Below are positions 1-11,130 of a stretch of DNA of 64,000 nucleotides, in pieces. A model generated the notes under the pieces. It made no database searches. It was not told the DNA's origin and saw nothing but the letters and a program-made list of their open reading frames with translations. Where the stretch lies: contig NW_004624747.1 in the NCBI RefSeq assembly GCF_000247695.1, forward strand, positions 14,698,009-14,762,008, in the 5' to 3' direction. Numbering within the stretch: position 1 is the first letter of the stretch; every line of letters starts with the position of its first letter. Source of the DNA: Heterocephalus glaber. Lineage: Eukaryota; Chordata; Mammalia; Rodentia; Bathyergidae. The position numbers were made by a program, and so were the translations under genes.

Positions 1-461
1 AAGGCTGTGTAGAGGAGCCTGAGTCTTCAACTGACTAACTTGAGTTATGACCAGCTCTTGTGAATGAATTGAGTTCTCAAGTCAAGGGTGCACTGTAATA
101 GAATTATAGTATCTCAGCCTCATATTGGTAGGATCCAGTTAGTTCAATGATATCAAATAGATTTCCTTTCGTGTGCCAAATTTAATTGGTTGATAGTGGC
201 TGCCTGGAGAGTTAGTCTGAGAATGATTCAACTGGAAAAAACAAAGAATCCATTACTGATGTCTGCCAAGGGTTTGATATGGGAGAGTGGAAGGTAATTA
301 CCCACTGTTCTAATTTCAACTGACTTATCATTGTTATGTATTGGTAAATCTTACTTGATAATATTTTGTTAAGGAATTTTATGTCTATGTTATTTTTATC
401 ATGTCCTCACAAGGTTTTCTTACCCATATTATACTGACCTCAATATGAATGTCAGGCAATT
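1..461. other. AT-rich sequence, nothing recognised
   Basis: I see no repeat family, coding signal or simple repeat here. It is AT-rich, ordinary-looking intergenic or intronic sequence. Confidence 0.4.
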
Positions 462-470
462 CTCTCATTT

Positions 471-563
471 TTTTTCTTTTCTTTTTTTCGGTACTGGAGA
501 TTGAACTCGGGACCTTGCACTTGCGAGGCAGGAAGTGGAACCACTGAGCTAAATCCCCAGCCC
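471..563 (-). mobile_element. ID SINE (tRNA-Ala-like, ggtacc subfamily)
   Basis: Read on the minus strand it begins ggggctggggatttagctca, carries a B-box-like gagttcaatctccagtacc and ends in an A-rich tail (the T-rich run at the left). A 9-bp duplication ctctcattt flanks it at 462-470 and 564-572, so both ends are defined. The family is a non-autonomous pol III retroposon mobilised by L1. The copy is slightly diverged. Confidence 0.88.
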
Positions 564-572
564 CTCTCATTT

Positions 573-1430
573 ATTTTCTGAAAGAATTTGCATAATATTG
601 GCATTGTTTTGTTCTTAAATATTTGATGAAATATGTTTGTAGTCGTGAGGTGGGGGAGATAGGGAGAGTTTTTAAATTATGAATTCAGTTCCTTAACTAA
701 TGCAAGGGTATTTAGATATTCTATTTCCTCTGCTAATTTAAAGTTATAATTTTCAAGGAATTTGTGCATTTCATTTAAATTGTCAAACTAAACTGATTCC
801 TTTAAGATATGACAATTTACATGCCCCAGGCCACATAGATCCAGCTCAAGAACTCAGGTTTTTAAAGGTTTAGCCCTTTGCTTTCAATCTACCATATCCA
901 GATTTATCCCAATTCCAAAAGCCACAGGGATGTTGTCTAAGCATCTCTCCAGAATGACATACACTTGCATTCTCAGTGCCCACGTGCTGCAGTATTTAGC
1001 ACAATCTGGTGACAGAAAGAGCTGCCTGAGGCAAAACCACCAAACTGGAGACTTAGATTTTAGCAATCTTACCTGCCTAAACCTGAAGTTTTTGAGCAAA
1101 CTCGTGGACAGCAAGAAAGAGAAGACCGTTCTGTTTGTTGCCCTGAGAAGCACCTACGGTTGCCCTTCTTTTTGGTGGCCCCCTGCTTCATTTGGAGCAG
1201 AAAGCCAAGCTACCCCTGTAGATTATTCCTGCTTGAGCCTGGGCCTTTGGAAGACAGAGTCCCCAGGAACCTCTCTGCCTGGCCTGACCTGCTTAGATGT
1301 GACAGGTCTAATGAGGTCAGAAGTGGAGCTAATAGGGGTGGACAAGAAGGCAAGCTTGGGGTGGCCCAAGGGAGATGAGCTCACAGGATTTGGCTCAAAA
1401 CATTCCCGAGGGAAGGTCTCTCTAGAGAAG
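573..1430. other. No recognised feature; holds the longest open frame
   Basis: No repeat family is recognised. Positions 930-1502 (+) hold an ATG-started open frame of 190 codons, the longest in the window. It has no domain, signal peptide or low-complexity pattern I recognise, and its last part runs into L2-like sequence at about 1430. It is most likely a chance open frame in a locally GC-richer patch. Confidence 0.35.
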
Positions 1431-1934
1431 ATGCACCTGTTAAATCTGACCACATCAGTACCCTGCTTAAAACTTGGCAATGACACCCTTGTGAGTTCAT
1501 GAAATAGTCTAAACTTCTTAATGTGGCCTCAAAGGCCTGACCACATCATACCTCTCCCTTTACTCTTCCTCAAACCCCTGGGTTCTTTGAGTGAGAACCG
1601 GTTATTTTCAGTTCCAAAATGGCAATACATTCTCCTTTCCTTCAGGGCCTTTCCATAAGTGCTTACCTTTAGCTAAAATACATTCTTCTCCCATTTTAAT
1701 TTGGCTTGTCCTATTGGATCTAAGCTTGTAGCTTAAGTATCATGCACTCCAACAGCACTTTTCAGCACAAGTCTGTGGCCCTTCTTTGTGCTTTGCTAGT
1801 CCAGTGCAGTGATCCTATGGGTGCACTTGTGCATTGATTGGGAATAATTTGCCTATTATTTTACTAGTATCTTCCCCTAGATTGCAAGTTACCTGACCAC
1901 TCTGTGAGTGCTCCCCCACAAGTCAAATATTTCA
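1430..1934 (+). mobile_element. L2 LINE fragment, first of three head-to-tail pieces
   Basis: It contains the L2-typical order: a stretch like 'cttcttaatgtggcctcaaagg', a cysteine/proline-rich coding remnant, then a 3' part with 'ttgcaagttacctgacc'. Heavily decayed, with no open frame. Assigned from memory of the L2 consensus. Confidence 0.55.
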
Positions 1935-2830
1935 CTTGCCTACCCAATGTCTTCATTTAAATGTCCCCAAGCATGTCAGACTTATTGTGTTCTACAATGA
2001 ACCCCTGATATGCCTCCTAAACTCACTCCTTCTGCAGCTATCCTTCTCAGGAAATGGTGACTCTATCTCTTAATTACTCAGGCCAAAAACTTCCGGTCAC
2101 TCTCTTTTCATCATATCCTATAACTTACCCATCTGCAATTTACCTTTCAAATTATTTCCACACTCTGGCTATTTCCCAACACACAGGTGTTGCTACCCTA
2201 ATCCAAGCCACTGTCATGTACTCTGCAGGTTATTGCAACTCCTAGTTGAACTCACAGACCTACTTTTGCTTCCTTACATCTTATCTCTAACACAAGAGCC
2301 AGAGGAATCATTTTAAGGCACAAGTCACATCATGTTACTTCTCAGCTCACAGCCCCTGTATATTACTGATAATATAAACCAAAGTGTTGCCATGACCTGC
2401 ATTGCTCTACCCAATTTAACCCAGCTACTTCCTGTCCTCATCTCCTCCATACTTCTTCCTCATGGTGGTCCAGTCCCATTGGGGTCTCTTCTGTTCCTGG
2501 AACATGCCAAGGATGCTCTTGCCTTGCAACTTTTGTACCCACTGTGGCCTCTGCCAGCAAGGACCTTCCTCCAGGCAGCCAAAGCACTCTTTCTTCTCAC
2601 AAGTTTTCAAGTTTCTGCTCAAAATCTCACGTTATGATTGAGAACTTCACTGGCTGCATGATAAAAATTGCCGATTTTTCATCCTCCTTTTACTCCTTCC
2701 TTCTGATTGGTCTTTCTCTATAATGTGCACCCTTCATGTGTCCTCTACATCCCATATGTATCTATTGATTGCTTAATTTGCCTCCCCCACTAGAATATTA
2801 GCACCCTGGAGCCAGGACTTCTGCCTCTTC
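1935..2830 (+). mobile_element. L2 LINE fragment, second head-to-tail piece
   Basis: It starts with the L2 internal motif 'aatgtcttcatttaaatgtc', passes through the 'cacatcatgttacttctcag' segment and the 'gttcctggaacatgcc' segment, and ends with the 3' motif 'cccccactagaatattagc'. The order matches the L2 ORF2-to-3' end. No intact frame remains. Confidence 0.65.
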
Positions 2831-2867
2831 TCTGCTCTGATCCCCCAAAGTAGAAGTGTCTGCCGAT

Positions 2868-2930
2868 AATTGCTTATGCAATATCTTCACTTAAATGTCC
2901 ACAAACATGTCAGGCTTGTTGATTGGAAGA
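2868..2930 (+). mobile_element. L2 fragment restart (third piece)
   Basis: 'atatcttcacttaaatgtcc' closely repeats the start of the preceding L2 piece (about 1946-1990), then breaks off near 2930. Confidence 0.45.
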
Positions 2931-3555
2931 CTAAGGCTTTTGGCCACATGATGGATGGATGGACATTAGACAACTCCACACCCTACTAACATATGTTCTT
3001 AGGGAGAAAAAATTAGCAGAGAGCCAGACTCAAACATCTCAAGGGGCCAAAGTGAACAGAGAACTAAGCACTATGGGGATAAACTCCAGCTGAGACCAGG
3101 GCAACCAGATGAGATCAGACACACAAGGTAGGTCACTGGGGAGGTGTCAGTGATTGGAATCCTAATGCCACTGGAATCCTGAAAAATAGGAGACAGGGTG
3201 GGCCTCTGCAAAGAGGGGAGATGGATTCAAGACTTTGGCATAAAGTATGGCCTCCCAAAGAGAACAGAAAACTTTCCCATCAGCCCAAATGAGCTGTAAA
3301 CAAATGTGTCACCTGCCCGGGTTCTTGGTGAGCCTCTGAGTACCACTGTGAAACAAAGATTTGAGTTAAGATAGTTTATTTAAGGGGGGAATCCCCAAAA
3401 GTACAGTGAGTGAGTAGGGGAAGTAGAGTGGGAAAGGAAGAAAGTCAGTAAAGGCATAGAAGATTTGGGGGGATGAGACACTGACAAATCACTCTCATCT
3501 CTTAATGGTTGGGGACTGATTGCTCTGTGCATATTAACTTTCTTTCTGCTTCCAG
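2931..3555. other. No recognised feature
   Basis: Purine-rich unique-looking sequence with no repeat assignment. Its right end has a branch-point-like ttaac and a pyrimidine tract ending in cag at 3555. Confidence 0.35.
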
Positions 3556-3631
3556 GCTGAACCAGATCTCAGCCAGGCAAGTTCTTACAAGGCCTGAGAA
3601 AGCTCTCAGGAAGAACAGAGACAGTCTTGAG
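3556..3631 (+). other. Candidate exon flanked by consensus splice sites
   Basis: An acceptor reading ctttctttctgcttccag, with a plausible branch site ttaac just upstream, precedes 76 nt that end in gag followed by gtaagaag, a near-perfect donor. One frame is open through the interval. The length is not a multiple of three, so it could be a non-coding RNA exon, a phase-shifting coding exon or chance. No protein family is recognised. Confidence 0.25.
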
Positions 3632-4199
3632 GTAAGAAGCTGCCAGCTGCACACTAGGAAATGTCTACAGCTAAAGAAAAACTCAAGTGGACCAAAGGTA
3701 GACAAGATGGGAATTTACCTGGGGGGTGGGTCCTTATGAGCAATGGGAACCCTAAGCGTGCACATGCCATGGCATGAGAGCTTGACTGTTACTCTTCCCA
3801 TGTGATGTAGAAATCCTCAGTCAAGTAATTAACATAAATGTCCAGCTCTTGAGGATCAGCAGGATGAAAAACAGTAACACTGTGTAAAGATAGAATCCAC
3901 TACCAGGAAGGGCTGCTGGCCTCAACCCACCCACTGAGTCTATGGACCATGAACCAGACAAGTGGAAATTACCAGCAGATAGAAGACAGCCCAGCCTTCA
4001 GCATGGAGGTGCCTTCATCTGGATACAGCAGTTAGAACAAACAACTCATCAAGGTCAGTGTCATGAGGAAGTGCTCTTTTGTCCTCACCCCCTTAACATA
4101 GTTGAAAAAAGAAAAGAAAGGAAAAAGGAGCAGGAAAGTGTATGGAGATGAGGGAGAGAGCAAGTCAGGTCTACTCTGTCAGTTCAACAAATATCAGGC
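3632..4199. other. No recognised feature
   Basis: No repeat or gene is recognised. It includes a short purine run near 4105-4125. Confidence 0.35.
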
Positions 4200-4920
4200 A
4201 AACAAAAGGGGAAACTTTGAAGTAAATCTAAAACTGAAGCCTAAAATTGACTGGGTATAGAAATTGGGAACCTTGTGCATAACTGCAACAGAAAACCATA
4301 TGGTTATTCATCTAAAGATTAAAAGCAGACTTACCAGGCTGGGGATTTAGCTCAGCGGCACTGCACCTGCCTTGCAAGGGCAAGGGTCCTAGGTTCGATC
4401 CCCGGTACCCCACCCCCCAAAGAGTAGACTTACCATTTGATCTACAAGTCCACTTCTGGATATATTTCAGCCCAAACTGAAAGAAGGATCTCCAGGTATT
4501 TTGTATACCCATGTTCATAGCAATATTATTCACAGTAACTAAACACGGAAGTGACTCAAGTGTCCATCAACAAATAAATGAGTAAGGACAGCGTGGTCTA
4601 GGTACACAGTTGAATACTATTCATGCTTGACAAGGGAAGAAATTCTTCCACACACTGTAACATGGGTAAACCTGGAGGACATTGTGCTTAAATTAAATAA
4701 ACCACTTTCAGAAGGGCAAATATTGAATGTTTCCACTTAAGGGACCTAGACTATTAAAATCAGAGACAGTAAGTAGAGTGGAAAATGACAAGTTAGTGTT
4801 TAATGAGTGCAGAGATTCAGGTTTGTGAGATGAAAAGAATTCTCGAGATGGATGGTGATGGCTGCATAAAAATATTAACAAAGTTAATACCACAGGAGTG
4901 TACAATTAAAAATGATAATC
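4200..4920 (+). mobile_element. L1M ORF2 end and 3' UTR, interrupted by an ID
   Basis: Decayed L1 ORF2 3' sequence: 'gtccacttctggatatat', then 'caagtgtccatcaacaaat', then 'cctggaggacattgtgctta'. It continues to a mammalian L1M-type 3' UTR ending near 'gtacaattaaaaatgataat'. Interrupted at 4336-4422 by an ID. No intact frame. Confidence 0.8.
4336..4422 (+). mobile_element. ID SINE (ggtacc subfamily) inside L1M
   Basis: It starts aggctggggatttagctcag (A box) and has the B box ggttcgatccccggtacc. A 12-bp duplication flanks it: agcagacttacc at 4324-4335 and agtagacttacc at 4423-4434, one mismatch. The tail is C-rich instead of A-rich. Confidence 0.9.
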
Positions 4921-5160
4921 TTGGTGCAGTGGCCCACAATTATAATCCCAACTACTTAGGAGGCTGAGGCAGGAGGATCACAAGTTTGAAGCCAGCCTGG
5001 GAACAGAGTGAGATCCTGTTTCAAAATAAAACAAAAATAAAGTAAAATAATAAAATAAAATGGGCTGGGAAATAGAACTTAGTAGAAGAGTGCTTGCCTA
5101 GCATCCATAAGCCCCTGAATTCAATCCCAAGTACTCCCTCCACACATACATACACACAAA
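4921..5160 (+). mobile_element. B1-dID dimeric SINE
   Basis: The left half is 7SL/B1-like ('aggaggctgaggcaggagga', 'ccagcctgggaacagagtga', to about 5045). An A-rich linker leads to an ID-like right half from about 5062 ('agtgcttgcctagcatcc', 'gaattcaatcccaagtac') with an acac-rich tail. This dimer is known from non-muroid rodents and supports the host inference. Confidence 0.85.
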
Positions 5161-6175
5161 GATAAAGTTAGTAAATTTTATATTATATATGTTTTACCAC
5201 AATAAAAACATTAGGAAAAAATGGACTGCTGATAAAGCTATTTGAGTAGCCCGAGGACACTGCAAAGTTATAGACTCCAACTGACTTATCAGGTAGCAAG
5301 AAGACGAGGGTAGAAAATGTAAATTCCTTGTAGTAGTTACTAGGGAAAATCCAACAATTTCATATTTATTCCTCAATAAGAAGAGATTTCTCAATTATAC
5401 AGGCTCTAGTGGCAATTTCTCAGATCTTTTACAAATCAGATAAAACTCTCCCTTATCTGTGTCTAATGTTTATCCTCACATATGCATGCATGCACACCGA
5501 GCAAGGCCCCCGTGGCTGGCAACATCTCAACACACGTAGCTAGACTTGTTGCCAGAATACAGAGCATTTAAACAAGAATATTTCTTGGCTCTGCTGAGAA
5601 TCAAAGTATCAATAACAATCATAGCTACAAAATCTCACACTTCTATTCCATTTTCTTTCAGGAAGTTTAAAACACTTGGCAGACTTTTAGTCATTGGTTT
5701 ATGTACACATACTCACCACCCTGGGGGTGAGCGGTGAAGAGGAGTCACAAATTCTAGATGCATCAGCCCAAATCTGACATAGTGTAGTAAGATCTGCTGA
5801 TATTCATCCAACAATTATGTGGACCTGTCTCAATTATTCATGTCCTGTGCCATGCAATTGTCCTACAAAGTTGAGACGTGAAGTTCTCTCAAGATTTCCC
5901 AAGTCAGCAGTGGCCAGTTGGGCTGCCATATTGGTTCTTTGGGCTTTGGTCAAAGTTGCTACTGCTCATTGACTTGGTTCTTGCACTGTCTATGGATGCA
6001 TGAGAAGATGTCAAGGCCCCTGGAGAGCAGTGAGGGTTATGGTCAGTTATGGTTATAATTCCACACCCTTTCCCTTTGCCACACAGAACAATAGTCCTCC
6101 TAACTAAAGTGCTGAGAAAATGCTCCAAATAGTTTCACTTCTCAGGAGTAGAAGACAGAGATGGTATTAAAGGGG
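5161..6175. other. No recognised feature
   Basis: AT-rich sequence with no repeat family I can name and no coding signal. Confidence 0.35.
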
Positions 6176-6179
6176 AAAG

Positions 6180-6365
6180 ACTCTCCCACCTGCCCTGCTC
6201 CTCTCACTGTGGGGCCTTGGCAAGGGCTGTTCCCTCTGCCTGGAACACATTGTCCCCCAGATCGTAATTTCCAGAAGAGTAAGAACTGTTTCTGTTTGTG
6301 CTTACCAGTGTATCTCCAGAGTTTGGCATGTTTTCTGGTACATAGTAGGTACTCAATAAATATTT
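6180..6365 (+). mobile_element. L2 3' end
   Basis: L2-like 'ctgttccctctgcctggaac', then 'tacatagtaggtactcaata' followed by aatattt, the standard L2 terminal order. Confidence 0.7.
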
Positions 6366-6499
6366 TGACAATAATACTTAATATTAAAATAAATACTTTA
6401 ATGATAAATCTACTAATCTTATTTTACTGAGAAATAAAAACACATTCAACAAATATTTGTTGAATAAGTTAACCAGTATCTTTAAAACTGGTATATTAA

Positions 6500-6640
6500 T
6501 AGTACCTACCAAACAACAGTAGCTACTTAATAAAGTTATTGGAAGAATTACATAAATTAATGGAAATATAGCTCCTAAGCAGTGCCTGGCACATAATAAT
6601 GAGCACTAGATAAATATTAGTTAACATTAACTTTGATATT
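6500..6640 (+). repeat. MIR SINE, 3' half
   Basis: 'aatagtacctacc' and 'cagtgcctggcacataata' match the MIR 3' half in order. Between 6366 and 6500 the sequence is AT-rich with nothing else recognised. Confidence 0.65.
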
Positions 6641-8190
6641 GTGTCCATAATAAGAAGGTGTGTGAAGTTGTTACCTAATGTGAATTTCTTCTTTATCTTT
6701 TCTGGTAACCCAGCCCATCCTTCAGCCTGTGCAGCATTTATCAGATGTAGAAACTGAGGTTCTAGTAGACCCTTAACTGTACAGCTAAGAATTGGCACAT
6801 CTTGGCTTCCAATCCACTTCTGTCAGACTCCAAAACACTGGTATTTAATTCACTTTTTCTAAGCTCATCTAGCAATGGTCAGATCAATAGACTAACAGAC
6901 CCCTCAACCTTACTCATTTTGAAGATCAACTTTTCTTTAATGTGTTCCCTGAAGAGAAAGTATCATTTGACTCAGGAGGTACCATGATTAGAAAATGATA
7001 ATTCCATGCCTAGTTAAAAAACAAATTCCCTTTTTTTATTATAACACAGACAATGGTGCATTATTGGAAACAATTATTTCTGACCATGACTTGGGCTGCC
7101 TGTAACCAGAAGTTGCTGCCTCAGCCAATATTACTTAAAGATGGTGATTTTGTTGTGTGTTGCTTTGTTTTTATTCTCTTGAAGTATATTTTAAAAGTGA
7201 ATAGGAGACTCCTTTGGAAAAATCGATTATATATTTCCATTTTAATGTAAACATTTAGTGTCCAACATTTTGCCTCACCATCTCATTAGCATTTGAATAC
7301 AAGGCATCATTCTAGAAATTTATTTCAAAGCTTTCCTTTCTTTTTGCAGGCAGAGAAAGCAAATAGAACAAAATAGTCACCCCAGCCAATAGTTGACTAA
7401 GCATAATAATCCTAAGGAGAGGTGAGGTTTATGGAGACAAACTATGGGTGGAAAATTACTAGATAGCTTTAAATCCATCTTCTCCAAAGAGCTGCTAAAG
7501 TGTTTGTTTGAATTTTTAAAGACTCTTCTATGTCCTGTTTTGCAAATATTACACTTCCCCCAAAATCCTGCAAAAATAATAATAACAGTAAATGTTGATC
7601 TTACAATTTAGGCTGTAAATGACTGAATTTCCTTTTTTATGTTGTGGAATTACTACCTCTGAGATTAGTAAACAACGGCCTTTTGGCTGACATCCACAGG
7701 ATTTGAAAGTGCAGTTTCAACTCCAAAGCTGAGTCTGTGCCCTTTCCCCATGCCAGTGAGCTGATACCCTGCTTCCAAAGCTGGGGAAGGCTGTCTGTCC
7801 TCTTCCTGAGAAACGTTCATCCTTTCTGTGCCTTGCCACATCCACCCAGCATGCCAGGTGCAATTTAGGCAATTTAGGCTGAGTGCAAAGTGCTCAATTT
7901 CAGGCTGAAATCATGCCAAAGACTCCTTATAAAAGCTACATTCAGTACCTTCAATTCCACATTCCATTCTGCGTGCATTGTCTGCCATTATTACCCAGGA
8001 TTCCAAAAGCAGTTGGCCGCATTAAATAAGAGTCAGGAATGAAAACAATAGCAAGGAACTGCTGGAGGATGTAAAGCTGGAATAATGAAGAGGGAACAGC
8101 CAGAGATGTCAAATGAACTCTGAAAATAGATGTGGCTTAATGAGCGTGGAGAGGTTGCCTTCATCCAAACAGGCAGATTCAACCAGGTAA
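6641..8190. other. Repeat-poor sequence, about 1.5 kb
   Basis: I see no repeat family or coding signal over this stretch. It contains a direct 10-bp duplication (gcaatttaggcaatttaggc, about 7860-7880) and a TATA-like ccttataaaag at about 7927-7937. Being repeat-poor, it is a reasonable place to look for conserved non-coding sequence, but nothing here proves function. Confidence 0.35.
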
Positions 8191-8194
8191 GAAT

Positions 8195-8500
8195 TTCATC
8201 ATCACACTCTACTGGTAAGAGTATGCCTTGTTTCAGCCCCTTTGGAGGGCTATTTGGCAATATTTACTAAAACTAAAAAATGCATGTACCCTAGGGTACA
8301 GAAGTTTCTCTTCCTAGCATCTGTACTACAGAAAAATGCAGGTTGGATGTGCACAATGAGAGATACACAAAGATTTTCAATGCTGAGTTGCTTGTAACAG
8401 GCAAAATTGGAAAATGATCCAATATCTCCGTACAAAAAGTACACTGTAGAATACTGTGCTACAACAAACAGACAATATCTTTAGCTGAATGTGTAATAAT
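8195..8500 (+). mobile_element. L1M ORF2 3' fragment
   Basis: 'tttggagggctatttggcaa', 'actaaaactaaaaaatgcat' and 'cttgtaacaggcaaaattgg' fit the L1ME/HAL1-type ORF2 3' end. Decayed. Confidence 0.65.
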
Positions 8501-8544
8501 GCCCATGTACCCTAGTCTTGAGGTCAGAATGTTCCAGAAACTCC

Positions 8545-8715
8545 AAGTCCTATGTACATTAAACTATTTAATCCTTACGCCCATTCTTGTGGAGTCTCTC
8601 CAATGATGCTCAGAGAAACTAAGGCACTGAGATGTCAAATGGTCTGACCAGGATTACATGAATACAAAGAGTCATGAAAATCCAAGCCATCTATCTCCAA
8701 AACCCGTCTTGCTTC
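8545..8715 (-). repeat. MIR SINE
   Basis: On the plus strand it shows the antisense MIR order: 'tttaatccttacgccc', 'gctcagagaaactaaggcac', then 'tggtctgaccaggattacat'. Confidence 0.5.
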
Positions 8716-9030
8716 TCAAGGATATTAACAACATATTTTCCCTTCAAAGTTAAAAAGCGAGTTGATATATACAATATGATAGGATTTTTGCTTGTATGTG
8801 CACCTATGCACACACATGAAATTGTATGATCTGTTCCCCATAGGTGCATTTGTTATAGCACAGAGAAAGGTATGAAAGGAGAGGAAGGAGATAAGAAAAG
8901 GATGGAGATTGAGGAAATGATCAAAAGAGAGCTGGGCGTTATCTATAATGTTTTCATTTTTTAAAAAGGTAGATATGGCCACGTATTACAGTACATGTGT
9001 AACTCAAAAATAATAATAATTTTTAAAAAT
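8716..9030 (+). mobile_element. L1M 3' UTR-like fragment
   Basis: A stretch with 'acaatatgataggat' and a later A/T-rich end, resembling L1M 3' UTR. A similar stretch recurs at 9412-9530. Moderate assignment. Confidence 0.4.
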
Positions 9031-9109
9031 TGGATCATTCAGAAAAGCTTCTCCGAATGAGTTAAGAGATACCTGAAATGAGCCAGGCAGGAAATGTTCA
9101 GTGGATTCC

Positions 9110-9250
9110 AGGTGTAGCATTCTGTAGTTCACAACTGTTCGCACCAACACTGGTCCCATTCCATCTTCATGACAGCCCTGAGAGTGAAAGTCAGCTCTCT
9201 TACCTCAATTTGACAAATGGAAACAAAACGGCTACTGTTGAACAATGGTG
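9110..9250 (-). repeat. MIR-like fragment
   Basis: Antisense MIR-like order 'ccatcttcatgacagccctg' then 'cttacctcaatttgacaaat'. Divergent. Confidence 0.4.
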
Positions 9251-9411
9251 GATTAAAACTCTTTCTTGACCTTAGTCCATAGTTCCTTCTCTATCACAGA
9301 AGCTCCTCTGGAACCCACACCAACCCTCCACAAAAGAGGATCTGACTGTTTGGCTCAGGGCCCAAGGTATACGACAGTCACAAAATGGCTTAGTCAAGTA
9401 TCCCAATGTAT

Positions 9412-9560
9412 TTTAAGGGTTTTAACAATGTATTTTCCCTTTGAATTTTAAATAAAAGTTGTTGTAAGATGATACATACAACATGATAGGATGTGGTGTT
9501 TACATAGACACATATGCCCACAATTTGGGTGGAGAAAAAAATGCAAAAATAAAAAAGGCA
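9412..9560 (+). mobile_element. L1M 3' UTR-like fragment, similar to 8720-8830
   Basis: 'tattttccctttgaatttta' and 'acatacaacatgataggat' parallel the stretch at 8735-8800, so the two belong to one repeat family. Confidence 0.4.
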
Positions 9561-9589
9561 ATGAAAATGTCGGAGAGCAAAGGATCAAC

Positions 9590-9790
9590 TAGCTCCGACC
9601 CCAGCTCTGTCATTATCCAACTTGCTATTTTGGGTAAGGTGGTTAACTTCTCTAAACTCTGATTTCCTCAAATGAAAAACAGAACCAATGAGTGCCTTTG
9701 GAGACTTTTTTTACAAGTATAAAATAGCTAGTATATGAAGAGTTTCTGTCACATAAGAGTACCTAGAAAATGGTAGGAATTTTTAATTCA
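9590..9790 (+). repeat. MIR SINE
   Basis: 'ccccagctctgtcattatcc', 'gtggttaacttctctaaact' and 'agtacctagaaaatggtagg' follow the MIR order. Confidence 0.7.
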
Positions 9791-9794
9791 TGCA

Positions 9795-9970
9795 GTCATT
9801 CAGCAAGTGCTTATGCCAGACACTGTTCTAGACATGGAAAATACATTTGGAAATATGACAAGTAAAATCCTCGTAGGATTCATATTAGAATGAGAAGACA
9901 GGATAAATGATTAATGAATGTCATGTGGTGGTATTAATTATCTGAAACTGAGAAAAGGTTTTCATGAGAA
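9795..9970 (-). mobile_element. L2 3' end, antisense
   Basis: 'cattcagcaagtgcttatgc' and 'cagacactgttctagacatg' are the reverse of the L2 terminal region. Confidence 0.6.
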
Positions 9971-10102
9971 CTATCAATGAAACAATAACAAAGTTGAACA
10001 ATCTATGAAAGAATGAGAGATGAAAGATTCAAGTTTAGATAAATTTAGGCTTCTGTGGGTTTGTCTTAACAATGGTTCTTAACTAAGGACAACTTTGCCC
10101 CT

Positions 10103-10395
10103 GCTGTGATCTGAATGTTTGTTCCTCCACCAAAATTCACATGTTGAAAATTAATCCCTAATGTAATGATAGTAAGAGGTGGGGCCTTTGGGAAGCCAGA
10201 GCCCCCATGATTAGGATTAGTGCTCCCACAAAAGAGGCCCTGGGAGATCCATCATTGCTTCCATTAGACGGAGGCACCACCTTTGAATAAGAACGTGAGC
10301 CCTCACCAGGCCCTGAATCTTCAGACACCATGTTCTTGGACTTTCCAACCTCCAGAACTGAACACAAAACATTTCTGCTGTTTATGCTTTAACAG
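10103..10395 (+). mobile_element. MaLR LTR (MLT1/MST-like), partial
   Basis: 'gctgtgatctgaatgtttgt', 'ggtggggcctttgggaagcc', 'cctccagaactgaacacaaa' and 'catttctgctgtttatgc' match an ERVL-MaLR LTR from its start to near its end. The last bases are missing. No internal region is attached. Confidence 0.8.
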
Positions 10396-10683
10396 AGTGT
10401 AAGGAATTTTTCTTATAGAAGGCCAAATGGACAAAGATATTGCTTAAGGGACACTGGGCAATGGTTAAAGACTTTTTCTCATAATGATTCGAGGTGAGGG
10501 GTAGCTAGCTGATAGGAAGTAGGGACCCTACCAAACACTCTACTCTGCACATGACAGATTCACACAACAAAACATTATGTGTTTCCAAATGTAAACAGTC
10601 CTGAGACTAGGAACCCCAAATCCTGCCAAACTCATATCCACACCTGCATTCAGCATCTCAATAGAGAACCCTAACCAGAGCTT
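10396..10683. other. No recognised feature
   Basis: Nothing recognised between the LTR and the following ID. Confidence 0.35.
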
Positions 10684-10695
10684 CTCATTTCTTTC

Positions 10696-10787
10696 TTTTC
10701 TTTTTTTTTTGGTACCAGGGATTGAACTCTGGACCTTGCGCTTGTGAGGCAGGTGGCGGTACCACTGAGCTAAATCCCCTGCCTCTC
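10696..10787 (-). mobile_element. ID SINE (ggtacc subfamily)
   Basis: T-run, ggtaccagggattgaac, then gagctaaatcccctgcc: an ID on the minus strand. A perfect 12-bp duplication ctcatttctttc lies at 10684-10695 and 10788-10799. Confidence 0.92.
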
Positions 10788-10844
10788 CTCATTTCTTTCA
10801 ATGGCAAACATACTCTTCCAGGTGCTCAGACCCAGACCTTGAAA

Positions 10845-11130
10845 TCGTCTTTACTAGTTTCCTAAGGCTGCTACAAGAAATTATCATACATTGGGTAACT
10901 TCAAACAACGCAGTCTCCCAGTTCTGGAGGCAGGGGTTTAAAATGAAGGAGCCAGCAGAATCAATCCTGACTGAAATTTCCAAGGAAGAATCTGTTCTAT
11001 GCCTCTCTCCTAGCTTCTGGTAGTGACTAGCAATTCTTGGCTTGTAGGGACATCACGGTAGTCTCTGCCTCCAGCTTCACATGGCATTTCCTCTGTGTCT
11101 CTGTCTTCACATGGTGTCTTTTATAAGTAT
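10845..11130 (-). mobile_element. MaLR LTR (MLT1-like), partial
   Basis: 'gtttcctaaggctgctacaa', 'cccagttctggaggcagggg', 'gcctctctcctagcttctgg' and 'ctctgtcttcacatggtg' are an antisense MLT1-type LTR. The distal part is lost. Confidence 0.75.

Noticed and set aside
4336..4422. tRNA-like sequences with A and B boxes (this and the other ID copies)
   Set aside because: They are repeated, flanked by target duplications, have A-rich or C-rich tails, and lack a proper anticodon arm and acceptor pairing. They are ID SINEs, not tRNA genes.
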